From: Brevundimonas sp.
Lineage (GTDB): Bacteria; Pseudomonadota; Alphaproteobacteria; Caulobacterales; Caulobacteraceae
Length of the DNA: 20,354 nt
Direction: 5' to 3'
NCBI GenBank assembly: GCA_022712235.1
Contig: JALAGW010000060.1
Span: 1-20,354 of the forward strand
Positions 6,493-13,297 of this stretch are shown here, one piece after another. The translations under genes were made by a program, and so were the position numbers. A model generated the notes under the pieces. It made no database searches. It was given only the letters and a program-made list of their open reading frames with translations, and was not told where the DNA came from. Each line of letters opens with the position of its first letter. Position 1 is the stretch's first letter.

Positions 6493-7290
6493 TCAGGCGT
6501 ACATTTCGCCGAGATAGACGCGGCGCACCTCGGCGTCGTGAACCGCCTCGTCGGCGGTGCCTTCGAACAGGACCGAACCGGCCGAGATGATCGAGACGCG
6601 GTCGATGATGTCCAGGGTCTCGCGCACGTTGTGGTCGGTGATCAGCACGCCGATGCCCTGACTGGACAGGTAGCGGATCACGTGACGGATGTCGGCGATG
6701 GCCAGGGGATCGATGCCGGCGAAGGGTTCGTCCAGCAGCATGAAGCTGGGGCGAGCGGCCAGGGCGCGGGCGATCTCGACGCGGCGACGCTCGCCGCCCG
6801 ACAGGCCGGTGGCCGGGGCGTGACGCAGATGGTCGATGCGCAGCTCTTCCAGCAGGCGGCTGGTTTCCTCGCGTATGCCGGCGGCGGTCTTCTCGCGCAG
6901 TTCCACCACGGCCTTGATGTTCTGCTCGACCGTCATGCCGCGGAAGATGGAGGCTTCCTGCGCCAGATAGCCGAGGCCCATGCGGGCGCGCTGATACATG
7001 GGCTGCTGGGTGATCTCTTCGCCGTCCAGCCAGATGGCGCCGCTGTCGGCCGGGATAAGGCCGGTGATCATGTAGAAGCAGGTGGTCTTGCCCGCCCCGT
7101 TGGGGCCCAGAAGACCGCAGACCTCGCCACGCTGCACGGTCAGGGAAACGTCCCTGACCACCTGACGCTGTCCGAAGCTACGGGCGATGTGCTCGACGCG
7201 CAGGCCGGTCTGGCGCGCTTCCTCGATCGCGGGCGTGTCGTCCGCGGCCGCCTGGTCGAGGTTGAGGGCTGAGAGTTCCTTGCGCGCCAA
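6493..7290 (-). CDS. lptB: LPS export ABC transporter ATP-binding protein
   Basis: LptB powers extraction of lipopolysaccharide from the inner membrane with LptF, LptG and LptC and pushes it onto the LptA bridge. All ABC ATPase motifs are visible in the 265 residues: Walker A LGPNGAGKTT 61-70, Q-loop Gln111, signature LSGGE 163-167, Walker B FMLLDEP 183-189 and switch His220. The run RPSFMLLDEPFAGIDPLAI is typical of LptB. An N-terminal extension of roughly 30 residues precedes the core. The only possible start is TTG at 7290, because an in-frame stop (that of lptA) lies three codons upstream and no ATG or GTG follows before the conserved part. AAGGGA is about 11 bases upstream. It is seven bases after lptA, so co-translation is likely. 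Confidence 0.95.
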   Translation of the reverse strand: MARKELSALNLDQAAADDTPAIEEARQTGLRVEHIARSFGQRQVVRDVSLTVQRGEVCGLLGPNGAGKTTCFYMITGLIPADSGAIWLDGEEITQQPMYQRARMGLGYLAQEASIFRGMTVEQNIKAVVELREKTAAGIREETSRLLEELRIDHLRHAPATGLSGGERRRVEIARALAARPSFMLLDEPFAGIDPLAIADIRHVIRYLSSQGIGVLITDHNVRETLDIIDRVSIISAGSVLFEGTADEAVHDAEVRRVYLGEMYA

Positions 7291-7296
7291 GCGGGG

Positions 7297-7776
7297 TCAG
7301 TTCCCTTGCGGATAGAAGACGCCCTGGACGCGGCCATTGCCGCCTTCCATGCGGGCGCTCTCGGTGCGGACGTTATAGACGAGGCGATTGCCGGTCAGGA
7401 CGTTCTTGCCCTGGGTCAGGATGACGTCGCCGGTCACCACCACCTCGGCGTTGTTCAGGGTGTAGACGGCGCGGTCGCCGCGCATGCTCTGGTCCGGGGT
7501 GACGAAATAGACATTGCCCGTCGCCTCGACCCGGCTCAGGTCGCCATTGTCCGTGACCCCGGTGATGGCGTCGGCGCGCAGGCGGTTGCCGCCCTGGGTC
7601 AGCTCGGCCCGGCCGCGCAGGGCAAAGCCGTTGGGCGTGTACTCGCCGCCGTCGGCCCCATACTGGACCGGCTGCTTGGAGGCGTCGGCGCGCGCGCTCT
7701 GGGCGCCGGAGGTCGCGGGGACCGTCAGGGCCAGCAGCAGGGCGGCGCCTGCGATCATGGTGTTCGACTTGGACAT
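7297..7776 (-). CDS. lptA: LPS transport periplasmic protein LptA (OstA-like)
   Basis: LptA forms the periplasmic bridge that carries lipopolysaccharide from LptC to LptD. From the ATG at 7776 it has 159 residues: a Sec signal peptide (hydrophobic AGAALLLALTVPATSGAQ, likely cleaved after GAQ) and an OstA-like beta-jellyroll with RADAITGV, VEATGNVYFVTPDQSMRGDRAVY, VVVTGDVILTQGKNVLTGNRLVYN. A GTG at 7782 overlaps the lptC stop, but the AGGTGA ribosome-binding site fits the ATG at 7776 better. The gene lies between lptC and lptB, the usual lpt order. It is moderately diverged from enterobacterial LptA; context and fold motifs make the call firm. Confidence 0.92.
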   Translation of the reverse strand: MSKSNTMIAGAALLLALTVPATSGAQSARADASKQPVQYGADGGEYTPNGFALRGRAELTQGGNRLRADAITGVTDNGDLSRVEATGNVYFVTPDQSMRGDRAVYTLNNAEVVVTGDVILTQGKNVLTGNRLVYNVRTESARMEGGNGRVQGVFYPQGN

Positions 7777-7778
7777 GG

Positions 7779-8441
7779 TCACCTGCCGGATCCCGCGGGG
7801 TTTATGGTCCCGCTTATCTTGTTTTCGCCCTGGCCGCTGAAGACGACCCGTTGGCCCTGATCATAGATGGCATAGGACGAAGCGTTTATGGTTCCAAGAG
7901 GCCCTTGCCCCTGGACGCCCTTGTCGCCCGTCACCACGCCCGTATTGGTGTCGACCACGGCTTCCGGCGTGGTCAGGACGAAGCCGGAGCCGCCGTCCGA
8001 AATCTTCACATTGGGACCGGTCACCACCTTGCGGCTGGTCTCGATATAGGTGCCGCCGTCGGCGGTCAGTTCCGTGACCTTGCGACCGCCGAGGTTCAGC
8101 TTCAGCAGGGGGCCGACCAGGCGGAAATAGCCGGTGGCCGGATCGCGGATCGCGCCCTTGGCCCCGACGACGAAGGAGCGGCCCTGCGCGTCCTGGCCGT
8201 GGAACATGGGGTTGTCGAGGCGGATTTCCCGACTTTCGCTGGCCTTGCGCTCGACGCCCGACATGACGGTGCGGAAGACGGTCCAGGTCAGGGCGCCCCC
8301 CGCCAGCATCAGGATGACGATGGGCAGGACGCGGCGGTACAGCCTGACCCGACGCGAGCGCGCGCGCCAGCGCTCGCCCGCCTGGGCGACCCGGGCCTCG
8401 TCGGCCCGCTTGCGCGCTTCCTGGGCGTCGCGGTCGCTCAT
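7779..8441 (-). CDS. lptC: LPS export system protein LptC
   Basis: LptC is a bitopic inner-membrane protein that receives lipopolysaccharide from LptB2FG and passes it to LptA. The 220-residue protein has a basic, charged cytosolic N terminus, one membrane segment at about 38-59 (VLPIVILMLAGGALTWTVF), and a periplasmic beta domain with IRLDNPMFHGQDAQGRSF, TADGGTYIETSRKVVTG and TPEAVVDTNTGVVTGDKGV. The N-terminal cytosolic region is longer than in enterobacterial LptC, as is common in Alphaproteobacteria. The ATG is seven bases after the RNase D stop, and its stop region abuts lptA, so rnd, lptC, lptA and lptB look like one transcript. Confidence 0.92.
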   Translation of the reverse strand: MSDRDAQEARKRADEARVAQAGERWRARSRRVRLYRRVLPIVILMLAGGALTWTVFRTVMSGVERKASESREIRLDNPMFHGQDAQGRSFVVGAKGAIRDPATGYFRLVGPLLKLNLGGRKVTELTADGGTYIETSRKVVTGPNVKISDGGSGFVLTTPEAVVDTNTGVVTGDKGVQGQGPLGTINASSYAIYDQGQRVVFSGQGENKISGTINPAGSGR

Positions 8442-8448
8442 TCGATCC

Positions 8449-9063
8449 TCAGGCGTGGGCGAAGATGTCGATCTCGTCCCAACCGGCCAGGTCGAGACGT
8501 GAACGGGTGGGCAGGAAGTCGAAGCAGGCGCGGGCCAGCTCGGCGCGGCCTTCGCGCTCCAGCATGACGTCCAGCTTCGCCTTGATGGCGTGCAGGTAGA
8601 GGACGTCCGAGGCGGCGTAATCCAGCTGGGCCTGCGACAGGACAGGCGAGCCCCAGTCCGAGCTTTGCTGGGCCTTGGACATGTCCACGCCGGCCAGTTC
8701 GCGCGCCACGTCCTTCAGGCCGTGACGGTCGGTATAGGTGCGGGCCAGCTTGGAGGCGATCTTGGTGCAATAGACCGGGCGGGTCTCGACGCCGAGGTGC
8801 AGATCGAACATGCCGATGTCGAAGCGACCGAAGTGGAAGATCTTCAGCACCTTGGGATCGGCCAGGAGGGCCTTCAGGTTGGGGCAGTCGTAGCCGGGGC
8901 GGTTCAGCCGCACGACGTGGGCGTCGCCGTTCCCCGACGACAGCTGCACCACGCACAGGGGATCGCGACGGAAGCGCAGGCCCATGGTCTCGGAATCGAT
9001 CGCGACCTCGGGACCGAGGTCGAGGCCGTCGGGCAGGTCGCCTTCGTGCAGGTAAACGGTCAT
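8449..9063 (-). CDS. RNase D-like 3'-5' exonuclease (DEDDy), short form
   Basis: This 204-residue protein is a single DEDDy exonuclease domain that trims 3' ends of RNA with two metal ions. The acidic ligands are visible in AIDSETMGL (Asp23, Glu25), HFGRFDIGMF (Asp82), and YAASDVLYLH (Tyr149, Asp153; the last is the DEDDy tyrosine motif). It lacks the HRDC domains that make enterobacterial RNase D about 375 residues long. This short form is widespread in Alphaproteobacteria and is annotated as ribonuclease D or ribonuclease H-like. The start is the ATG at 9063; a TTG two codons upstream is less likely. It is the first gene of the minus-strand block leading into lptC-lptA-lptB. Confidence 0.9.
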   Translation of the reverse strand: MTVYLHEGDLPDGLDLGPEVAIDSETMGLRFRRDPLCVVQLSSGNGDAHVVRLNRPGYDCPNLKALLADPKVLKIFHFGRFDIGMFDLHLGVETRPVYCTKIASKLARTYTDRHGLKDVARELAGVDMSKAQQSSDWGSPVLSQAQLDYAASDVLYLHAIKAKLDVMLEREGRAELARACFDFLPTRSRLDLAGWDEIDIFAHA

Positions 9064-9178
9064 GGGCAAAACTCGGGAAGTCGTTCAGGGCGACAACATA
9101 GACGAACCGCGCGCTATCGCTAGGACGCAGGGCCAACCTTTGCTTTCGCCGAGAGATAAAGAGGAGGGCTGAAATGAC

Positions 9179-9214
9179 AAACGGCGCCGTATCCGATCGG
9201 ATACGACGCCGTTT
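9179..9214. repeat. 36-bp near-perfect palindrome downstream of tRNA-Leu
   Basis: The two halves pair at 17 of 18 positions, the only mismatch being 9187 with 9206. On the minus strand it begins seven bases after the tRNA CCA end, so it probably serves as the tRNA terminator, though only TTT follows on that strand. As DNA it could also extrude as a cruciform or bind a dimeric protein. Confidence 0.75.
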
Positions 9215-9221
9215 GAGAATG

Positions 9222-9308
<87 letters not shown>

Positions 9309-9336
9309 CCGGTGGGTCGCCCCGCCGAGGCCCGGA

Positions 9337-9365
9337 CTAATAGGGGGGAGCTTTCGGCCGGTCAA
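9337..9365 (-). promoter_or_regulatory. Sigma-70-type promoter of tRNA-Leu
   Basis: On the minus strand, TTGACC (9365-9360), a 17-bp spacer and TATTAG (9342-9337) lie about 29 bp before the tRNA 5' end. Directly upstream, T6 and A7 tracts at 9371-9376 and 9386-9392 resemble an UP element, as often seen before stable-RNA genes. Confidence 0.8.
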
Positions 9366-9432
9366 CAGGCTTTTTTCTGATCTCTGAAAAAACTGCACTG
9401 TTGGTCGAAATTCCCGCGAAATCAGCGTTCTA

Positions 9433-9966
9433 TCAGGCCAGCCAGACCATCATCCGGGTGTCGGCGACGGCGCCGCGCGCCTGGCTGAAGGCGGGGCGGG
9501 TCTCGCCCGTATAGAGGAAGCCGGCCTTCTCCAGCACGCGGCCCGAGGCGGGGTTGTCGGCGAAGTGGCCGGCGACCAGGGCGCGACGCTTCCACCGCTT
9601 CGAGGCCCAGACCAGGGCGCCTTCCAGGGCTTCGGTGGCGAAGCCCCGGCCCCAGAAGTCACGACCGATCCAGTAGCCGGCCTCGGGCACGGCGTCCTCG
9701 CCCTCGAACAGGCCGATGACGCCGACCGGCCCCAGGTCTTCGTGCTCGATGACGAAGGTGTTGGCGCGCTTCGGGTCCTGGGCGGCGACGTGCAGGACGA
9801 AGTCCTCGGCGTCGGCCACCTGGAAGGGGTGGGGCATGCGCTTGGTCATGCGCGCGATGTCGCGGTCGTTGGCCAGGGCGGCGATGCGGGTCACGTCCTG
9901 GGCGCCGGGCGCACGCAGGATGAGGCGCCGGGTTTCGACGACGGGAGAGGTTTCAATCACGCACAT
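9433..9966 (-). CDS. GNAT-family N-acetyltransferase (RimJ/RimL type)
   Basis: This 177-residue protein transfers an acetyl group from acetyl-CoA to an amine; the substrate is unknown. The start ETRRLILRAPGAQD is typical of the RimJ/RimL branch. The acetyl-CoA pyrophosphate loop is WGRGFATEAL (Arg107 to Glu112), and NPASGRVLEKAGF is the conserved motif B helix. Family members acetylate ribosomal protein N termini, antibiotics or small metabolites, and this sequence does not decide among them. The ATG at 9966 follows AGGGG. A terminator of the rplU-rpmA transcript lies just upstream, so it probably has its own promoter or depends on read-through. Confidence 0.88.
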   Translation of the reverse strand: MCVIETSPVVETRRLILRAPGAQDVTRIAALANDRDIARMTKRMPHPFQVADAEDFVLHVAAQDPKRANTFVIEHEDLGPVGVIGLFEGEDAVPEAGYWIGRDFWGRGFATEALEGALVWASKRWKRRALVAGHFADNPASGRVLEKAGFLYTGETRPAFSQARGAVADTRMMVWLA

Positions 9967-10042
9967 GGGTCACGCCCCTTTGGTGCGACCGCCGTCCTTG
10001 TTCATCAGGGCTCGGGCGGTCAGCGAGGCGGGGAAACGCAAA

Positions 10043-10070
10043 CGGGGAGCCTGGTGATCCAGACTCCCCG
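10043..10070 (-). terminator. Terminator-like hairpin of the rplU-rpmA operon
   Basis: A 7-bp stem (10043-10049 with 10064-10070) plus a 4-bp inner stem (10051-10054 with 10059-10062) are separated by one opposed base pair and carry a 4-base loop. On the minus strand it is followed by TTTGCGTTT. It lies about 70 bp after the rpmA stop. Confidence 0.75.
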
Positions 10071-10138
10071 CGGAAAATTTCCCTGGTCCGGATCGCGGCT
10101 TCTTGAGCAACGCGATCCCGGATTTTGTCCAGTTCGCG

Positions 10139-10423
10139 TTACTCGGCGGCCATGGCCTGAGCGTCGTCGTTGGCCGCGAGAATCGACACGTAACAACGGC
10201 CGCCACGTTTGGTGGTGAATTTCACAGCGCCGTTCGCGGTGGCGAACAGGGTGTGGTCGCGGCCAAGGCCGACGTTCTCACCGGGGTGGAAGGTGGTGCC
10301 GCGCTGACGCACGAGGATGTTGCCGGCCAGAACCATCTCGCCGCCGTACTTCTTCACGCCAAGGCGCTTGGAATGGGAGTCGCGACCGTTACGCGACGAA
10401 CCGCCGGATTTCTTGTGAGCCAT
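10139..10423 (-). CDS. rpmA: 50S ribosomal protein L27
   Basis: L27 is a small basic protein of the large subunit whose N terminus reaches the peptidyl-transferase centre and helps place tRNA. The 94 residues begin MAHKKSGGSSRNGRDSHSKRLGVKKYGG and contain GNILVRQRGTTFHPG and GRDHTLFA, which are diagnostic for L27. The start is right at the processed-form N terminus, with no Firmicutes-type cleaved leader. GAGGAG lies ten bases before the ATG. It follows rplU by 84 bp on the same strand, the conserved rplU-rpmA order. Confidence 0.98.
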   Translation of the reverse strand: MAHKKSGGSSRNGRDSHSKRLGVKKYGGEMVLAGNILVRQRGTTFHPGENVGLGRDHTLFATANGAVKFTTKRGGRCYVSILAANDDAQAMAAE

Positions 10424-10507
10424 CTTGCTGCTCCTCTTCCTTAGGTGCGCTGCTGGAGCGCGACCTTAACGTCTTGGCAGGCGCCGAACGAGGCGCCGAT
10501 GAATGTC

Positions 10508-10987
10508 TTAGGCTTCGGCGCCTTCAGCCTTGGCGGCTTTCTTGGCGGGAGCCTTCTTGGCCTTGGGGGCCTCGGCTTCAACAGCTTCAACGCGCGGGGC
10601 GAGGCCACGGGCGCGAGCGTTGATTTCAGCCTTGGTCATCAGATCGACCTTGCCGTCCCACTTGGCCTTCTCGCCGGCGCCTTCGATGCCGGTGATGCGC
10701 AGGACCGATTCCATCTGGCGGTGGCCGTTCGTGCGGCGGTAGCCCTGGCGACGGATCTTCTTGAAGATCTTGATCTTCTCGCCCTTGCGGGTCTCGATCA
10801 GCGTGGCTGCGACAGCGGCGCCGTCGATCAGCGGAGCGCCGACCGTAACACCCTTGTCGCCGCCCAGCATGAGGACTTCACCGAAATTGACGGCAGCGCC
10901 AGCGTCGCCGTCGATCTTCTCGACAACAATCACATCGCCCGGTTGAACCCGGTACTGCTTTCCGCCGGTCTTGATCACCGCGTACAT
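10508..10987 (-). CDS. rplU: 50S ribosomal protein L21 with C-terminal Ala/Lys-rich extension
   Basis: L21 binds 23S rRNA in the large subunit. Residues 1 to about 102 are the core: MYAVIKTGGKQYRV at the start, KIKIFKKIRRQGYRRTNGHRQ as the rRNA-binding signature. Residues of about 103-159 are an extension, ending in a low-complexity Ala/Lys/Glu tail (PKAKKAPAKKAAK). Such tails are common in alphaproteobacterial L21. GAGG is seven bases before the ATG. It is first in the rplU-rpmA operon. The leader carries a promoter at 11057-11084 and a terminator-like hairpin, described separately. Confidence 0.97.
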   Translation of the reverse strand: MYAVIKTGGKQYRVQPGDVIVVEKIDGDAGAAVNFGEVLMLGGDKGVTVGAPLIDGAAVAATLIETRKGEKIKIFKKIRRQGYRRTNGHRQMESVLRITGIEGAGEKAKWDGKVDLMTKAEINARARGLAPRVEAVEAEAPKAKKAPAKKAAKAEGAEA

Positions 10988-11009
10988 TTGGAAGCCTCAG
11001 CGTGAACGC

Positions 11010-11045
11010 AAAAAAGAATGCGCCCGTCAGGAAACCCTGCGGGCG
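11010..11045 (-). promoter_or_regulatory. Terminator-like hairpin in the rplU leader (possible attenuator)
   Basis: On the minus strand a stem of CGCCCG plus CAGG with one bulge (11045-11036 with 11031-11021) and a GTTT loop is followed by CATTC and then six T (11015-11010). It lies between the predicted rplU transcription start (about 11050) and the start codon, with no gene upstream on that strand to terminate. A terminator at that place would act as an attenuator of the ribosomal protein operon. The five-base gap before the T tract weakens it. Confidence 0.55.
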
Positions 11046-11056
11046 AAGAGCGGCGA

Positions 11057-11084
11057 CATATACGGAAGGGGGAGGCAGAGTCAA
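11057..11084 (-). promoter_or_regulatory. Sigma-70-type promoter of rplU-rpmA
   Basis: On the minus strand, TTGACT (11084-11079), a 16-bp spacer and TATATG (11062-11057) lie 70 bp before the rplU start codon. This is a close match to a housekeeping promoter. It predicts a leader of about 60 nt. Confidence 0.75.
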
Positions 11085-11187
11085 CGTGCACGGCGCGAAA
11101 AGCCCGCGCGGCGGCTGAAGGGTTCGGACGGGCTGGCCCCGCGCCGTCGCCTGTGTAATTGGCGAACCCTGTTCGGAGGGGCTTGAT

Positions 11188-12504
11188 ATGAACCAGACCA
11201 CAGATCGGCGCGTCGTCGCCGCACGCCGTATTGTCAGCCATATTGCTGAGCACCTCAAGGCCGACCTCTCTCTGCGTCTATGGACCGGAGAGGTCCTGCC
11301 GCTGGGGCCGGGGGCTCGGGACGACATCCAGATCGTGGTGGCGCGACCGGGGGCTGTGCGGCGGCTGATTCTCAAGCCCGGCCTGATGACCCTGTTCGAG
11401 CTTTTCGCCTCGGGGGACCTGAAGGTCGAGGGCGGCAGCCCGCTGGAGGCGGCCGATCGCTGGGACCACGGACGCGCGGTGCATCTGAAGCGGTCGCTGG
11501 ACCGCTGGCTGATCGCGCGCGAAGCCATGCCCTTCCTGCTGGGGGGAGGCGAGGGCCAGGGCGACGCCTTGCCGGCCTGGGACGCCACGGGCGACGACGG
11601 CGTGGGGCGCGATCGCAGCGGGCGGCGCGACCAGGACTTCATCCAGTTCCACTATGATGTCGGCAATGACTTCTACGGCCTCTTCCTCGACCCGGAGATG
11701 GTCTATTCCAGCGCCTACTTCACCGCTCACGACGCGACGCTGGAGGCGGCCCAGCAGGAGAAGCTGGATCGCATCTGCCGCAAGCTGCGGCTGAAGCCGG
11801 GTCAGCGGATGCTCGACGTCGGCTGCGGCTGGGGCGGTCTGGCCTGCTGGGCCGCCGGAAACTACGGCGTCCATGTTCATGGCGTCACCCTCAGCCAGGC
11901 GCAGCTCGATTTCGCCCGCGCCAAGGTCGAGCGGCTGGGCCTGTCGGACAGGGTGACCCTGGAGTTGAAGGACTATCGCGAGGTGACGGGCGACGCCGCC
12001 TATGACGCCATCGCCCAGGTCGAAATGTTCGAACACGCCGGTTTCGCCAACCATGAACGGCACTTCGAACAGATGCGGCGCCTGCTGAAGCCCGGCGGCC
12101 TCTATTTCCATCAGGCTTCGGTGCGGCGCGGCGGGAAGGGCGAACTGCGCCCCACGCCTACGACCAAGGTCATCACCCGCTTCATCTTCCCTGGCGGCGA
12201 GCTGGACACCATCGGCATGACCGTCACCAACCTGGGGCGGCTGGGCTTCGAGACCCTGGACGTGGAGGATATGCGCGAGCACTTCGAGCTGACGCTGCGC
12301 GAATGGACGCGGCGTCTGTATGAGCGCCGCGATGAGGCCTATCGTTTGGCGGGCGAGGCGCGCACACGGCTGTGGCTCATCTATTTCGCCCTGTTCGCCA
12401 AGGGATTCGAGCGGGGCGCCGTGCAGGTCTATCAGACCGTGGCCCAGAAACGTCGGGCAGGGCCTTCGGGCCTGCCGCTGGATCGCGCCAGTCTCTATCG
12501 TTAG
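11188..12504 (+). CDS. Cyclopropane-fatty-acyl-phospholipid synthase-like SAM methyltransferase
   Basis: The 438-residue protein has an N-terminal lipid-binding region (about 1-145, with LFASGDLKVEGGSPLEA as in CFA synthases) and a Rossmann methyltransferase domain. SAM motif I is MLDVGCGWGG (208-217). The family blocks HYDVGNDFYGLFLDPEMVYSS (155-175), MFEHAG (280-285) and FIFPGGELDTIG are present. Family members modify unsaturated acyl chains of membrane phospholipids with a methylene or methyl group. Judged by eye against E. coli Cfa, bicarbonate-binding Glu239 and His266 are kept (Glu282, His308). Cys139, Ile268 and Tyr317 are replaced by Ser175, Ala310 and Phe366. The product may therefore not be a simple cyclopropane. 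GGAGG (11175-11179) supports the start. It is divergent from rplU and precedes the metal-handling group by 47 bp. Confidence 0.87.
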   Translation: MNQTTDRRVVAARRIVSHIAEHLKADLSLRLWTGEVLPLGPGARDDIQIVVARPGAVRRLILKPGLMTLFELFASGDLKVEGGSPLEAADRWDHGRAVHLKRSLDRWLIAREAMPFLLGGGEGQGDALPAWDATGDDGVGRDRSGRRDQDFIQFHYDVGNDFYGLFLDPEMVYSSAYFTAHDATLEAAQQEKLDRICRKLRLKPGQRMLDVGCGWGGLACWAAGNYGVHVHGVTLSQAQLDFARAKVERLGLSDRVTLELKDYREVTGDAAYDAIAQVEMFEHAGFANHERHFEQMRRLLKPGGLYFHQASVRRGGKGELRPTPTTKVITRFIFPGGELDTIGMTVTNLGRLGFETLDVEDMREHFELTLREWTRRLYERRDEAYRLAGEARTRLWLIYFALFAKGFERGAVQVYQTVAQKRRAGPSGLPLDRASLYR

Positions 12505-12521
12505 CGAAAAGGGTATCGACC

Positions 12522-12534
12522 GTTACAAAGTAAC
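12522..12534. promoter_or_regulatory. 5-3-5 dyad before the membrane protein gene (possible operator)
   Basis: GTTAC-AAA-GTAAC is a perfect inverted repeat 17 bases before the start at 12552, in a 47-bp gap after the methyltransferase gene. It resembles the general shape of Zur- or ArsR-type sites. The binding protein is unknown. Confidence 0.4.
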
Positions 12535-12551
12535 AGGATATAGCGGCCGGG

Positions 12552-13211
12552 ATGTCGCCGCCCGATCTGCAGCAGCCCGTTCTGATTTCGCTTCTGGGCG
12601 GGGGATTCGTCGCGGCCTTCCTGCATGCGGCCCTGCCGACCCATTGGCTGCCCTTTGTCCTGGTCGGGCGAGCGCAGCGGTGGAGTCTGATGCGGGTTAT
12701 GACGGTGGCGGTGACGGCCGGCCTGGCCCACATCGCCTCGACGGCCCTGGTCGGGTCGTTGATCGTGGCGGCTGGTCTGGCGCTGAACGCCTGGATCGGC
12801 GGCCTGCTGCCGCATCTTTCGGCGGCCCTGCTCTTTATATTCGGCGCCTTCTATCTGGCGCGGGCCTCTCTGCAGAAGCCGATCACGGCGACGGGGCCGG
12901 AGGCCGAGACGCCCGAGCCCGCCGTGTCGGACCGAGCCGCCTTCTGGGGTCTGGTGTTGATGATGGCGGTGACGCCGGGCGAGGTCCTGCTGCCCATCTA
13001 TCTGTCGTCGGCGACAGAGGGCGTCATGGCCTTGGCCTTGCTGACCCTGGCCTTTGCGGCGGGGACGGTGCTGGGCATGACCCTGCTGGCGGCGCTCGCC
13101 AGCGCCGGATACTCCATCCTGCGACTGGAGCGCTGGGCGCGCTATGAAGGGGCGATTCTGGGCGTCGCCCTGATCCTGATCGGCTTCCTGGTGATGACCC
13201 ATCAGCATTGA
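12552..13211 (+). CDS. Polytopic membrane protein, probable metal/ion exporter (RcnA/UreH/TauE-like)
   Basis: This 219-residue protein is almost entirely hydrophobic, with about six membrane segments and a short soluble loop at about 112-128 (GPEAETPEPAV). The first segment holds HAALPTHWLPF, where His25 and His31 have the same spacing as the HX4DH motif of nickel/cobalt transporters but lack its Asp. A second polar membrane motif is MAVTPGEVLLPIYLSS. Such proteins are annotated as UreH-like, RcnA-like or TauE-like in the LysE-type exporter superfamily. The substrate is not known; a divalent metal is inferred from the CDF exporter and COG0523 GTPase next to it. The start ATG lacks a good Shine-Dalgarno sequence. 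Confidence 0.7.
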   Translation: MSPPDLQQPVLISLLGGGFVAAFLHAALPTHWLPFVLVGRAQRWSLMRVMTVAVTAGLAHIASTALVGSLIVAAGLALNAWIGGLLPHLSAALLFIFGAFYLARASLQKPITATGPEAETPEPAVSDRAAFWGLVLMMAVTPGEVLLPIYLSSATEGVMALALLTLAFAAGTVLGMTLLAALASAGYSILRLERWARYEGAILGVALILIGFLVMTHQH

Positions 13212-13297
13212 TGTGCTGATAGGTTATATATTTACATTCAATGACTTATGTTCGCTGTCGTTGACGCGGCATGGCGGGCAGGCCTAGAGGGGACGGC
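13212..13297 (+). promoter_or_regulatory. AT-rich promoter/operator region of the CDF exporter gene
   Basis: This 86-bp gap is distinctly AT-rich at 13218-13253 compared with the GC-rich surroundings. It contains GTTATATATTTAC (13223-13235), which matches the dyad at 12522-12534 at 9 of 13 positions, and CATTCAATG (13234-13242). A promoter under a metal-responsive regulator is plausible; no regulator gene is in view. Confidence 0.4.

Noticed and set aside
5704..7272. A 522-residue open frame on the plus strand antisense to rpoN and lptB
   Set aside because: Both antisense partners have full catalytic or signature motifs. The frame has no recognisable domain and a composition typical of shadow frames.
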